Assembly: GCA_037045435.1 (NCBI GenBank)
Contig: JBAOID010000018.1
Location: 124,001-188,000 of the forward strand
Length of the DNA: 64,000 nucleotides
Origin: CBDUEF01 sp018063485
GTDB taxonomy: Bacteria; Pseudomonadota; Alphaproteobacteria; Rhodobacterales; Rhodobacteraceae
Reading direction: 5' to 3'
The notes beneath the pieces are model-generated. The model did no database searches, was not told the origin of the DNA, and saw only the letters and a list, made by a program, of their open reading frames with translations. Of the stretch, positions 17,395 to 27,096 are shown in pieces. A program made the translations under genes and the position numbers. The stretch's first letter is position 1. Every line of letters starts with the position of its first letter.

Positions 17395-17430
17395 ATATGC
17401 AAAGATACGAATATATCAATGTAAATATTC
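17395..17430. promoter_or_regulatory. AT-rich operator region upstream of sqr
   Basis: ATATGCAAAGATACGAATAT (17395-17414) matches the AhpD-like promoter element at 17 of 20 positions and reads ATTC-N8-GCAT on the minus strand, near the recalled SqrR form. In addition GAATAT (17409-17414) and ATATTC (17425-17430) form a 6-bp inverted repeat with a 10-base spacer, and ATATT/AATAT (17390-17394/17410-17414) another. Low GC contrasts with the surrounding sequence. Starts 37 bases before the sqr ATG. Confidence 0.5.
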
Positions 17431-17470
17431 AAGGCTTGGCGGACCCGTGCGAAACCCGGTGCCGAACGGC

Positions 17471-17500
17471 AAAAGGCCCGCAACAAGTGCGGGCCTTTTC
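17471..17500. terminator. Bidirectional Rho-independent terminator
   Basis: AAAAGGCCCGC, a 7-base loop and GCGGGCCTTTT form a stem of 7 GC pairs flanked by A/T runs on both sides, so it works in either direction. It lies just past the stop of the BMP-type binding protein gene, ending the long leftward xdh/transporter unit. Confidence 0.85.
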
Positions 17501-17518
17501 TTTCTTCTGATCCGTAGC

Positions 17519-18604
17519 TTACTTCGGCATTTCGGCGGTGATGCCTTCGACGAAAAAGTTCATCCCGGCCAAGGTGCCGTCATCGGCCACTTCGCCTTCT
17601 TTCAGCCAATCCGAGCCATCGGCCTTTTTCAGCGGCCCCATGAAGGGCGACCACGAGCCATCGGCAATCGAGGCCTGCACGGCTTCGGCCTTGGCTTTCA
17701 CCTCGGCAGGAACCGCATCGGTGATCTCACCGATCTTCACTTCGCCGCCAGCAATCCCGGCCCAGGTATCCTTTTGCTCATAGGTACCGTCCAGAAGCGC
17801 CTGAATCCGCTCGACATAATACGGACCCCAGTTGTCGATGATCGCCGACACACGCGGGCTTGGCTTATACTCGGCCATATCCGAGGCCTGACCAAAACCG
17901 ATGATGCCGGGAGTTTTCGCGGCCTCGGCCAAGGGGGCAGTCGAATCGGTGTGCTGCAAGATTACATCGACGCCCTGCTCGATCAGCGCCTTGGCCGCAT
18001 CAGCCTCTTTTGCCGGATCGAACCAGGTATAGGCCCAGACTATTGACATGGTGACATTCGGGTTCACCTTTTTGGCCGCAATATAGGCCGCATTGATGCC
18101 CTGAATATTCTCGGGGATCGGGAACGAGCCGATATAGCCGATCTTGTTCGATTTGGTCATCAAACCGCCGATAGTGCCGATCACAGCGCGGCCCTCATAG
18201 AAGCGCGCGTTGTAGGTCGACATGTTTGGTGTGTCGCGCTTGTAGCCGGTGGCGTGCTCGAATTTCACATCCGGGAACTTGGCGGCAACAGCGTTGGTCG
18301 CATCCATAAAGCCAAAAGAGGTGGTGAAGATGATCTTGCAGCCCGAAATCGCCATCTGGGTCAGCACGCGCTCGGCATCTGCTCCTTCGGGCACGTTCTC
18401 TTGATAGGTGGACGCATCCACTTTGTCGCCAAACGCCTTGACCACATCAAGACGGCCCTGATCATGTTGATAGGTCCAGCCGCCATCGCCCACCGGGCCC
18501 ACGTAAACCCAACACGCCTTCAGCTTGTCTTCGGCACTGGCGGTGCTGGCAATCGCAAGCCCGAAACCCAAGACTGCGGTGGTCAATAAAGCTCTTCTTA
18601 GCAT
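17519..18604 (-). CDS. BMP-family substrate-binding lipoprotein-like protein of a purine-type ABC transporter
   Basis: A 361-aa periplasmic binding protein with a signal peptide (MLRRALLTTAVLGFGLAIASTASA) and the Bmp/PnrA/Med domain: KACWVYVGPVGDGGWTYQHDQGR, TTSFGFMDATNAVAAKFPDVKFEH, GRAVIGTIGGLMTKSNKIGY and VWAYTWFDPAKEADAAKALI. Family members bind purine nucleosides or nucleobases. It is the last gene of a unit with two BmpC-type permeases, an ATPase and xdhCBA, so a purine or related heterocycle is the likely ligand. No lipobox is seen. Terminator immediately downstream. Confidence 0.88.
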   Translation of the reverse strand: MLRRALLTTAVLGFGLAIASTASAEDKLKACWVYVGPVGDGGWTYQHDQGRLDVVKAFGDKVDASTYQENVPEGADAERVLTQMAISGCKIIFTTSFGFMDATNAVAAKFPDVKFEHATGYKRDTPNMSTYNARFYEGRAVIGTIGGLMTKSNKIGYIGSFPIPENIQGINAAYIAAKKVNPNVTMSIVWAYTWFDPAKEADAAKALIEQGVDVILQHTDSTAPLAEAAKTPGIIGFGQASDMAEYKPSPRVSAIIDNWGPYYVERIQALLDGTYEQKDTWAGIAGGEVKIGEITDAVPAEVKAKAEAVQASIADGSWSPFMGPLKKADGSDWLKEGEVADDGTLAGMNFFVEGITAEMPK

Positions 18605-18645
18605 GGTCGTCTCCCGTTGGGGGGTGTTTGGCCCCGTTGATATTG

Positions 18646-18662
18646 GCCCCTTTGCAAGGGGC
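18646..18662 (-). other. Stem-loop between permease and binding-protein genes
   Basis: GCCCCTT, loop TGC, AAGGGGC form a perfect 7-bp stem in the 67-base gap between the second permease and the binding protein. In ABC operons such a stem can stabilise or insulate the binding-protein message; here that role is inferred. Confidence 0.5.
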
Positions 18663-18671
18663 GTTATGCCC

Positions 18672-19601
18672 CTAGCGTGAGGCGTGGAAATTCTGGCCCA
18701 AAGCTGCAGGCGCGGTCATCTTGCGACCTTTGCCCGAAGAAATGATCACCAATACAATGATGGTTATCAGATATGGCGACATCGACAAGTATTGCACCGG
18801 GATAGTTGACCCGGCGGCCTGAAGATTCAACTGCAACACGGAGATACCGCCGAAAAGATAGGCCCCGATCAGCACCCGCACCGGCTTCCAGCTTGCGAAA
18901 ACCACAATCGCCAGCGCGATCCAGCCCGCGCCTGCCGTGATGCCTTCGGTCCATTGCGGCACCCGAACCAGGCTGACATAGGCCCCGCCCATTCCGGCCA
19001 TTGCCCCCCCGAACATGATCGCCAGAAGGCGGATGCGCTGCACCTTATAGCCCAGCGCATGTGCCGCCTCGTGGCTTTCACCCACCGCGCGCAGCACCAG
19101 CCCGATACGACTGTATTTCAGCACCCACCAGACCGCGATCACCATGGCAATCGAGAGATATACCACCCAATCATGCTGAAACAGCATCCGTCCCACCACC
19201 GGCAGATCGGCCAGCGGCCCCAGCGGCACCTTGGGCGTCAACGGCGGTTTGATGCCGTTGTAATTCTGTCCCATCAGGCTCGACAGCCCGAGGCCAAACA
19301 GCGTCAGCGCCAGACCCGTGGCCACCTGATTGGCCAGCAGGGTTTGGGTCAGAAAGGCAAAGATCAGGCTCAACGCCGCCCCTCCCGCCGCCCCCCCGAC
19401 AAAGCCTACAAACGGATTGCCCGTCACCACGGCAGTGATAAAGCCGCAGATCGCCCCCATGATCATCATGCCCTCAACCCCAAGGTTCAGAACACCCGAT
19501 TTTTCCACCACCAACTCGCCCAAGGCGGCCAGCATGATCGGCACCGAGGCCACCATCAAGGATGCCACCAGAACCGAAAGATTGATTGACCCGAAATCCA
19601 T
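18672..19601 (-). CDS. BMP-type ABC transporter permease (second)
   Basis: A 309-aa inner-membrane permease of the branched-chain/nucleoside type (BPD_transp_2). About eight to nine hydrophobic segments are seen. The EAA-like cytoplasmic region ALGELVVEKSGVLNLGVEGMM and LRAVGESHEAAHALG are typical for NupQ/BmpC-like permeases. Its ATG overlaps the stop of the first permease (ATGA at 19598-19603 region), so they are translated together as a heterodimer. Confidence 0.88.
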   Translation of the reverse strand: MDFGSINLSVLVASLMVASVPIMLAALGELVVEKSGVLNLGVEGMMIMGAICGFITAVVTGNPFVGFVGGAAGGAALSLIFAFLTQTLLANQVATGLALTLFGLGLSSLMGQNYNGIKPPLTPKVPLGPLADLPVVGRMLFQHDWVVYLSIAMVIAVWWVLKYSRIGLVLRAVGESHEAAHALGYKVQRIRLLAIMFGGAMAGMGGAYVSLVRVPQWTEGITAGAGWIALAIVVFASWKPVRVLIGAYLFGGISVLQLNLQAAGSTIPVQYLSMSPYLITIIVLVIISSGKGRKMTAPAALGQNFHASR

Positions 19602-20698
19602 CAGCGTGCTCCCCCGAACAGCCGCGCCCCGGTCAGGCGCAGGCGGTAATTGGTGAAAAGATCGACGGCCAGCAGAAAGAACAGCAACATCCCCTGAAAG
19701 GCCTGAATTGCCGCCGCAGGCAATCCCAGCCCAAACTGCGCCAACTCGCCGCCGATATAGGTCAGCGCCATCAACAACCCCGCCAGCAAGATGCCCACCG
19801 GGTTCAACCGGCCCAGAAACGCCACGATGATCGCAGTAAATCCGTAGCCGGTGTTGAAATCAATGCTCACCTGCCCAGCGGGCCCGCTCACCTCGAACAC
19901 GCCCGCCAGACCCGCCAGAGTTCCCGAAAGCCCCATGCACAGCAGCACCAGCGCGGTGGGGTTTACCCCGGCAAACCGTGCAGCCCTTGGTGCCTGGCCG
20001 GCCAGCTTGATCTGAAAGCCAAGGATATGGCGCTGCAACAGGATATAGCCGAAAATCACTGCGATAAAGGCCGCCACAATCCCCCAATGCATTCCGGTGC
20101 CGCTGATCAATTCGGGATTATAGGCCGAAGGATAATCCTTGAAGTTCCGGCTGCCCGGAAACCCCGATCCTTCCGGATTGCGCAAGATCCCCAGCGATGC
20201 CGCCGCAAGGATATTCTCGGCGACATAGACCAGTAGCAAGCTGACCAAGATCTCGTTGGTGTTGAAATAGGTCTTCAAAACCGCAGGGACCATCGCCCAA
20301 AGCCAGCCGCCCAAACCGCCCGCAATCACCATCAGTGGAAACACATACCAATGCGGCTCGGGGTAAAAAGCCAGGCCCACACTCGCGCCAAACAGCGCGC
20401 CCATGATATACTGCCCCTCGGCCCCGATGTTCCAGATTCCCGCCCGAAACCCCAATGCCAATCCGGTCGCGATCAAGATCAGCGGCCCGGCCTTGACCAA
20501 GAGTTGCGGCCGCGAATAGCCGGCAAATTGCGGGTTGAACAAAGGATCCCAAAAGATCGTGCGGATCGCGTCGAACGGGTTCTTGCCCAGCATCGCAAAC
20601 ATGATGCCACCCGCCACCATCGTCAGCAAGACCGCGACAATCGGCGTGGCGTAAAGCCAGAATCTCGACGGCGTTGGCCGCTTTTCAAGCCTGATCAT
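19601..20698 (-). CDS. BMP-type ABC transporter permease (first)
   Basis: A 365-aa polytopic membrane permease, partner of the gene after it. Marks include GLALGFRAGIWNIGAEGQYIMGA, which matches the conserved 'FNIGaEGQ' region of nucleoside-type permeases, and AGQAPRAARFAGVNPTALV. I use the ATG at 20698 (MIRLEKRPTPS) within the end of the ATPase gene (14-bp overlap); an upstream Met exists but adds no family residues. Substrate is inferred as purine from its operon. Confidence 0.86.
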   Translation of the reverse strand: MIRLEKRPTPSRFWLYATPIVAVLLTMVAGGIMFAMLGKNPFDAIRTIFWDPLFNPQFAGYSRPQLLVKAGPLILIATGLALGFRAGIWNIGAEGQYIMGALFGASVGLAFYPEPHWYVFPLMVIAGGLGGWLWAMVPAVLKTYFNTNEILVSLLLVYVAENILAAASLGILRNPEGSGFPGSRNFKDYPSAYNPELISGTGMHWGIVAAFIAVIFGYILLQRHILGFQIKLAGQAPRAARFAGVNPTALVLLCMGLSGTLAGLAGVFEVSGPAGQVSIDFNTGYGFTAIIVAFLGRLNPVGILLAGLLMALTYIGGELAQFGLGLPAAAIQAFQGMLLFFLLAVDLFTNYRLRLTGARLFGGAR

Positions 20699-22230
20699 GA
20701 TGCACCTGTTCCATTCCATGAGCGCCGCCCATCATCAGCCCGATTTCATCCACCGTCAGCCCCTGCACCGGGCGCGGCGCGGTCAACCGCCCCTCGTTCA
20801 GCACTGCAAACAGATCGGAAATCTCCAGCAACTCATCCAGATCCTGACTGATCACCACCACCGCAGCCCCTTCACCCGCCCGGTCAAGGATCGACTGCCG
20901 GATTGCCGCCGCCGCCGCCGCATCAACCCCCCATGTCGGCTGGTTGATCACCACCACATCCGGCGATTGGCTCAACTCCCTGCCCACCACGAATTTCTGC
21001 AAATTCCCCCCCGACAGTGCCCGCGCCGCTACATGGCTGCCCGGTGTACGCACATCGTAGCGCGTGATGATTTCCTCGGCAAAGGCCTTGGCTCCGGCCC
21101 AATCAATAAAGCCGTTCTTGGTCAGATGCTTGCGCACCACACCTGTCAACAGCGCATTCTCCACCAAAGACATGTCCGGCGCCGCCGCATGGCCCAAACG
21201 ATCTTCGGGCGCGGTCACAAAGCCCAAGGCCCGCCGCTCGTTCGGCCCCAACTGCCCCACCGGCTTGCCCGCCGCCATCACCGCGCGGGCCTCGGCCCGG
21301 ATTTCCCCCGACAGTGCCAACAGCAACTCGTCCTGCCCATTTCCGGCCACCCCCGCGATGCCCAGAACTTCGCCCTTCGAGACGGTAAAAGTCACACCCT
21401 TCAGCGATGTCCCGAAGGGAATCGGAGAAACCGCATTCAGGCCGCGCACCTCCAAAGCAATCGCCGCCCCCGGCCAATCATTGCGCGCAGCACGCTCGGG
21501 CGGGGTCAGCACCGCACCCACCATCATCTCGGCCATCTCGCGCGCGGTGCGCTCGCGCGGTGTGCAGGTGCCCACCACCTTGCCGCGCCGCAAGATCGTC
21601 GCCTCGTCGCACAGGCTGCGGATTTCTTCCAGCTTGTGGCTGATATACAGGATCGCCGTGCCCTCTGCACTCAACTGCCTCAGGGTCTTGAACAATATCT
21701 GAACCTCTTGCGGCGTCAAAACCGAGGTCGGCTCGTCCATGATCAACAGCTTGGGATTCTGCAACAAACAGCGAATGATCTCAACGCGCTGCCGCTCACC
21801 TGCCGACAAATCGCCCACCATGCGGAACGGATCCAAGCGGCAAGCCGTAATCCTCGGATACCGTCTTGATCCGTGCCGACAACTCCCGCATCGGAGGTGG
21901 GTTTTCCATGCCCAAAGCCACGTTTTCGGCCACACTCAGCGCCTCGAACAGGCTGAAATGCTGAAACACCATCGCCACGCCGGCGGCCCGCGCCGCCCGC
22001 GGTTCTTGTGGCGCATAGGCGGCGCCGCGCCACTGCATCCGGCCCTTATCGGCCTTGACCAGCCCATAGATCATCTTGACCATGGTGGACTTGCCAGCAC
22101 CGTTTTCACCGAGCAGGGCGTGAACCTCGCCTTCACGGATCGAGAAACTCACCTCCGAATTGGCGACAACACCGGGATAGGCTTTGGTGATGCCTTCAAC
22201 AGACAACAGAACCGGGGCGGGCGTGGTCAT
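20685..22230 (-). CDS. BMP-type ABC transporter ATP-binding protein, one frame break
   Basis: A tandem ABC ATPase of about 514 aa. First cassette: Walker A GENGAGKST, signature DLSAGERQRVEIIRCLL, Walker B LLIMDEPTSVL. Second cassette: degenerate GVAGNGQDELL Walker A, signature ALSGGNLQKFVVGREL and VVINQPTWGVD in place of Walker B, as usual for the sugar/nucleoside class. Near 21833 (CTTGGATCC) one extra G separates SEDYGLPL from DPFRMVGDL; removing it restores the frame. The ATG at 22230 overlaps the xdhC stop (ATGA), joining transporter and xanthine dehydrogenase genes in one unit. Confidence 0.87.
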
Positions 22231-23158
22231 TGGCTGATCTCCTGCCGGATGAATTGTGGTTTCACCAGAATGTCGGCGGCAACACCGATGGCAATGGCCT
22301 GCGGGTGTTTTCCCAGATGTTTCGCGCCAATCGGGCAGCGGATGCGCGCAATCTGCGCCGGTTGATGGCCCAGCGCGGCCAACCTGCTGCGAAACCGCGC
22401 CCATTTGCTGTGCGATCCGATCAAACCCGCGCTGGCAAAGCCGTGGCCCAGCAAGCGATGGCACAGATCAAGATCAAGTGCATGCGAGTAGGTCAGGATC
22501 AGGTGTTCCGCCCCAACAGGCGCAAGCGCCACCGCCGCCGCCGCTTCGCGGCACCGGCAGGGCGCGCACGCCTGCCGGGATCACCGCCGGAAACCGATCC
22601 TCGGCCACATCCACCCAGGTGATTTCAAACTCGGGCAAGGGTGCGATCACCGAAACCAGCGCCCGGCCCACATGCCCGGCCCCCCAGATCCAACAGGCCG
22701 CGCGAGGGCTTTGCCACCGGCTCGACCATCCAGCCCTGAACCAGTTGCGGTGCGGGGGTGGCCCCCTGAGCCCGCGCGTGATCGAGCAGCCGCTTTACCG
22801 CCAACGGCATCGGTGCGCCTGATATCGCGCGCGCAATCACCCCATTATCGGGCACGCCCAAAGCCGCCGAATAAACCTCGGTCACCAAGATCACCGCCCC
22901 GCCGCAGCATTGGCCCAAGCCTGGCCCCAAAGCCTCATGGTCCAGCCGCAGCCCTCCCGAACCCAGCATCTGCCGCGCCCGGTTTGCTGCCATGAATTCC
23001 AAGGCCCCGCCGCCGATGGTGCCCGATTGGCCCGCCCCCCAAACCAGCATTGACGCCCCAACCTCGCGCGGCGACGATCCCGCCACGCTTGCAATCACCA
23101 CCCGCGCAACCACTCCATGCGCCGCAATGCCGTCATTCAGCGCCGAGACATCAAACAT
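22227..23158 (-). CDS. xdhC: Xanthine dehydrogenase accessory protein XdhC, two frame breaks
   Basis: XdhC binds the molybdenum cofactor and delivers the sulfurated form to XdhB. The N-terminal VVIASVAGSSPREVGASMLVW and GTIGGGALEF motifs, the HEALGPGLGQCCGG segment and the C-terminal Rossmann-like half (LTYSHALDLDLCHRLL, GLIGSHSKWARFRSRL, RCPIGAKHLGKHPQAIA) are all recognisable. Frame breaks near 22690 (within LLDLGG) and 22530 (a G/C-rich run) interrupt the open frame; bridged length is about 310 aa. Its ATG overlaps the xdhB stop by eight bases and its stop overlaps the ATPase ATG. Confidence 0.88.
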
Positions 23159-25483
23159 CGCGCTGCCTTTGCACGGCGGCCAGCACCCGCTCGGCTGTCG
23201 CAGGTGCATCCAGCGCCACATAGCGTGAGCCATCGCCGCAAGCCGCCACCGCATCCGACAAAGCATAGAACGCCGAAATCCCCAGCATGAGCGGCGGCTC
23301 GCCCACGGCCTTGGATTTGCCCACCGTATCTTCGGCATTGGGAATATCCCAAAGCGCCACGTTGAAGATGCGCGGACGGTCCGAACAGGCCGGGATCTTG
23401 TAGGTGCTGGGGGCATGGGTGGCCAAATAGCCCTTGTCCGTCCAGACCAACTCCTCGGTCGTCAGCCAACCCGCGCCCTGCACATAGGCTCCCTCGATCT
23501 GGCCAATATCAATAGCCGGGTTCAAGGAACTGCCGGTATCATGCAAGATATCCGTGCGCAGAATGCGGTTTTCTCCTGTCAAGGTGTCAATCACCACCTC
23601 GGTCACCGCCGCACCATAGGCGAAATACAGGAACGGTCGCCCCTTGCCCTTCACCCGGTCCCAGGTAATTTTCGGCGTGGCATAATAGCCGGTGGACGAC
23701 AGCGACACCCGCGCCTGATAGGCCCAGGCCACCACCTGCCCAAAGCCATAGGCCTCGCCCGCCGCCCACACCATACCGTCCGCAAAGCGCACCGACCGCA
23801 GGCTCCACCCCATGCTTGTCGGCAATGAAATCCGCCAGCCGCCCACGAATGGTTTGCGCTGCCGCCCGCGCGGCCATACCGTTCAGATCAGACCCCGAAC
23901 TCGCCGCCGTGGCCGAGGTATTCGGCACCTTGCCGGTATCGGTCGCGGTGATCTTCACCACCCGCGTATCCACCCCGAACACCCCCGCCACCACTTGTGC
24001 CACCTTCTGGAACAGGCCTTGCCCCATCTCGGTGCCGCCATGGTTCAACTGGATCGAGCCATCCTGATACACATGCACCAAAGCCCCGGCCTGATTGAGC
24101 CATGTCAGCGTAAAGGAAATGCCGAACTTCACCGGCGTCAGCGAAATCCCGCGCTTCAGGATCGGGCTGGCCTTGTTCCATCTGGCAATCTCGGCCTTGC
24201 GCCCGGCATAATCGGCGCTTCGCTCCAATTGCGCCACCATTTCATCCGCGATGAAATCCTCTACCGGCATCGCATATGGCGTTTCCTGCGATTTCACCTG
24301 TCTTGAAATATCCCCGCCGGAGGCATCTTGCCTTTTACTCTGCGGTTCATAGAAATTCAGTCGCCGCAGCGCAATCGGCTCCATCCCCAAAGCAAAGGCC
24401 GCGTGATCCATCACCCGCTCGATCCCGATCAACCCCTGCGGGCCGCCAAAACCACGGTAAGCCGTGGCGCTTTGGGTATTGGTGCGCAAACGGTGGCTCT
24501 CGATCCGCGCTGCTGGCAGGTAATAGCAATTGTCGGCATGCAACATCGCCCGATCCGCCACCGGCAAGGACAAGTCTTGCGACCAGCCACAGCGGAACAG
24601 GTGCACAAACTCGATGCCCAAAATCTTGCCATCCGCCGCAAAACCGGCGCGATACTCGATCCGCAGATCATGCCGCTTGCCGGTGATCATCATGTCATCG
24701 TCGCGGTCATAACGCATCTTGCAGGCCCGTCCGGTCGCCCGCGCGGCCAGCGCACAGGCAATCGCCAGCGCGTTGCCCTGGCTTTCCTTGCCGCCAAATC
24801 CGCCGCCCATCCGGCGCACTTCGACCCGCACGCCATGCATCGGCAGATGCAGCGCATGGGCAACCTTGTGCTGCACTTCGGTCGGATGCTGGGTCGAGGA
24901 ATAGACCACCATGTCGCCGCCCTCTTGCGGCAAAGCGGCGGCAATCTGGCCTTCAAGGTAGAAATGCTCCTGCCCGCCCACCTCGAACCGGCCCTCGATC
25001 ACATGGGCCGCGCCCTCAATCGCCGCCGCCGCATCGCCGTTTGACCACACCACCGGCCCGCCTTCAAAATGGCTGCTCGGCGGCCAATGCCTGATCCACC
25101 GTCAACAGGGCAGGGCGTTCGGCATAGCTTATCTTGCCCAATCGCGCGGCCTTGCGCGCCGCCAGATGGCTGTCAGCCACTACCAGAAATACCGCTTGCC
25201 CGATGTAATGCACTTCACCCGTCGCCAGCAAAGGCTCATCCCCGATCGAGGGGCTGCAATCGGGCATGTCGGGGAAATCTTCGGCCGCAAAAACCGCGAC
25301 CACGCCGGGGGCTGAGCGTACCGCCGCCAGGTCCAGAGCGGTGATCACGCCGCTGGCGCAGGTTGATAGACCAAAAGCCAGATGCAGCGCGCCCGAGGGC
25401 AGCGGGATATCGTCGATATAGCGCGCAGCACCCGTCACATGCAAAGGCGCCGCGTCATGCGCAAGCGGTTTTCCGGCGCTCAT
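23151..25483 (-). CDS. xdhB: Xanthine dehydrogenase molybdopterin-binding subunit XdhB, two frame breaks
   Basis: Large molybdenum-cofactor subunit that hydroxylates hypoxanthine and xanthine. It begins MSAGKPLAHDAAPLHVTG, with ARYIDDIPLP typical of the family. Visible cofactor-site motifs: GGQEHFYLEGQ, RRMGGGFGGKESQ, TAYRGFGGPQG, GGTEMGQGLFQKVAQV and the catalytic glutamate in KAVGEPPLMLG near the end. Breaks lie near 25066 (GEQPF/HFEGGPVVWSN) and near 23820 (a GGGG run). Bridged size is about 777 aa. Around residues 395-410 it contains an unusual stretch (SKRQDASGGDISRQVKSQ) encoded by a palindromic repeat (see 24295-24332). Confidence 0.9.
24295..24332. repeat. Palindromic intergenic-type repeat inside xdhB
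   Basis: CTGTCTTGAAATATCCCCG followed by CCGGAGGCATC matches the element seen at 15950 (CTGTC...AAATATCC.CG). On the coding strand it gives DASGGDISRQ in frame within XdhB, a surface-loop position where other family members are shorter. Such elements are normally intergenic in Rhodobacterales; the in-frame copy looks like an insertion that kept the frame. Confidence 0.55.
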
Positions 25484-26857
25484 GGCTGCACCTCCAACAC
25501 ATTGGTGGGCGTTCCCGCCAGATCATGCAGATAGCGCAGCAGCAGGTTTTGCGCGCTTTGCAAGCGATAGCCGCTTGAGGCCCGCATATCACTCATCGGC
25601 TGGAAATCCTTGGTAAATTCCGGCAGGTGCGGCCTTAACCGTGGCCATATCCCACGCCTTGCCAACCAAAGCCGCTTCAACCGCCGCCGCGCGCTTGGGT
25701 ATCCCCGCCATGCCGCCAAAAGCGATCCGCGCCGCACCGACTTTGCCACCCTCAATCGCAAGATTGAAACAGCCGCAAACGGCTGAAATATCCTGATCGA
25801 ACCGCTTCGACAGCTTGTAGCAGCGCAAATTCGGTGCCTGCACCGGAAAGGACACCCCCGCCACGAACTCGCCCTCGCGCCGATCCTGCTTGCGATATTC
25901 GATGAAGAAATCCTCTAATGCCATCGCCCGCATCTCATCGCCGCGCCGCAGATGCAGCGTCGCCCCCAGAGCGATCAGGGCAGGCGGGCCATCGCCAATC
26001 GGCGAACCATTGGCGATATTTCCCCCGATGGTGGCCGCGTTGCGCACCTGCACAGAGGCATAGCGGCGCAGCATTTGGGCGAATGACGGAAGATGCGGCT
26101 GTATCGCCTCCATCAGTGCCGTGATCGTCACGCCCGCGCCGATATGAAACTGCCCGCCCGATTGTTCGATCTGCTGAAGGTCGCTCACGCCGTTCAAGAA
26201 CGCCACCGGGGACAGATCGCGTAACTGCTTGGTCACCCAAAGCCCCACATCTGTGGCCCCGGCGATCAGTGTGGCCTTGGGGTTGGCCAGATACCATTCG
26301 GCCAGATCATCCGACGACCTTGGCCGAAAGGCCAATGGGTCTTGCGTAACTGTCACCGGCACGGCCTTGTCGGCCTTCATCCACACCGGAACCGGGGCAG
26401 CCTCTGCCGCCTTCGCCGCGCGAATGATCGGCGCATAGCCGGTGCAACGGCAGAGATTGCCCGCAAGTGCCGTATCGTGATCCGTCTCGCCATTGGCATG
26501 GGCAACCGCCATCGACACAACGAAACCCGGCGTGCAAAATCCGCATTGGCTGCCGTGATGCGCCACCATCTCGGCTTGCACGGGATGCACCTCACCCTTT
26601 GGCCCGCAAATGCCCTCGACCGTTCGGATGGCTTTGCCGTCAATTTGCGGCAAGAACAGGATGCAGGCGTTCAGTGTCCGGCTTCCCGCGCCATCGGTGA
26701 CCATCACCGTGCAGGCCCCGCAATCGCCCTCGTTGCAGCCCTCTTTGGTGCCGGTCAGTCCGCGATTTTCGCGCAGCCAATCGAGAAGTGTCCGCGTTGC
26801 GGGTTCACCCGCAATGCAGACCGGCGTTCCGTTTAGGAGAAACGCTACTTCGGTCAT
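25480..26857 (-). CDS. xdhA: Xanthine dehydrogenase small subunit XdhA ([2Fe-2S] and FAD), one frame break
   Basis: Electron-transfer subunit. N-terminal plant-type ferredoxin with the cysteines of EGCNEGDCGACTV, then the second cluster (GSQCGFCTPGFV, GNLCRCTGY), then a FAD domain (ATLIAGATDVGLWVTKQ, IGGNIANGSPIGD). Near 25626 one extra C (GCACCTGCC) separates VKAA from LPEFTKDFQPMSDMRASSGYRL; the C-terminus then runs to 25480. Bridged length is about 459 aa. I start at 26857 (MTEVAFLLNG); it is the first gene of the unit and overlaps xdhB as ATGA. Confidence 0.9.
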
Positions 26858-27013
26858 GTCTTGTCCTGCCGCGGTCTCCCCGTTTGTGGCCCTGTGCAGC
26901 CCCACCCGATGCGGCGGAAAGCGAGGTCTGCGGCCTTTTGGCTTGTTGCCTTTATTATGATCTTAGTGAAGCCTGCGGTGCCGGATTCTGGCAAGAACTA
27001 TCTTTCGCGCCAA

Positions 27014-27040
27014 AGCGGAAAGCTGTTTCGTGTTTCCGCT
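27014..27040. other. Hairpin in the xdhA/dnaE intergenic region
   Basis: AGCGGAAA and TTTCCGCT form a perfect 8-bp stem with an 11-base loop, 57 bases before the dnaE ATG, in the likely dnaE leader. No known regulatory RNA is recognised. The rest of 26858-27096 is a divergent promoter region without clear motifs. Confidence 0.4.
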
Positions 27041-27096
27041 GGAAATCGCAGTACCTTTCGCCCTGCGGCTGCTAAGCCTTGGTCTAGGCTGCCCCC

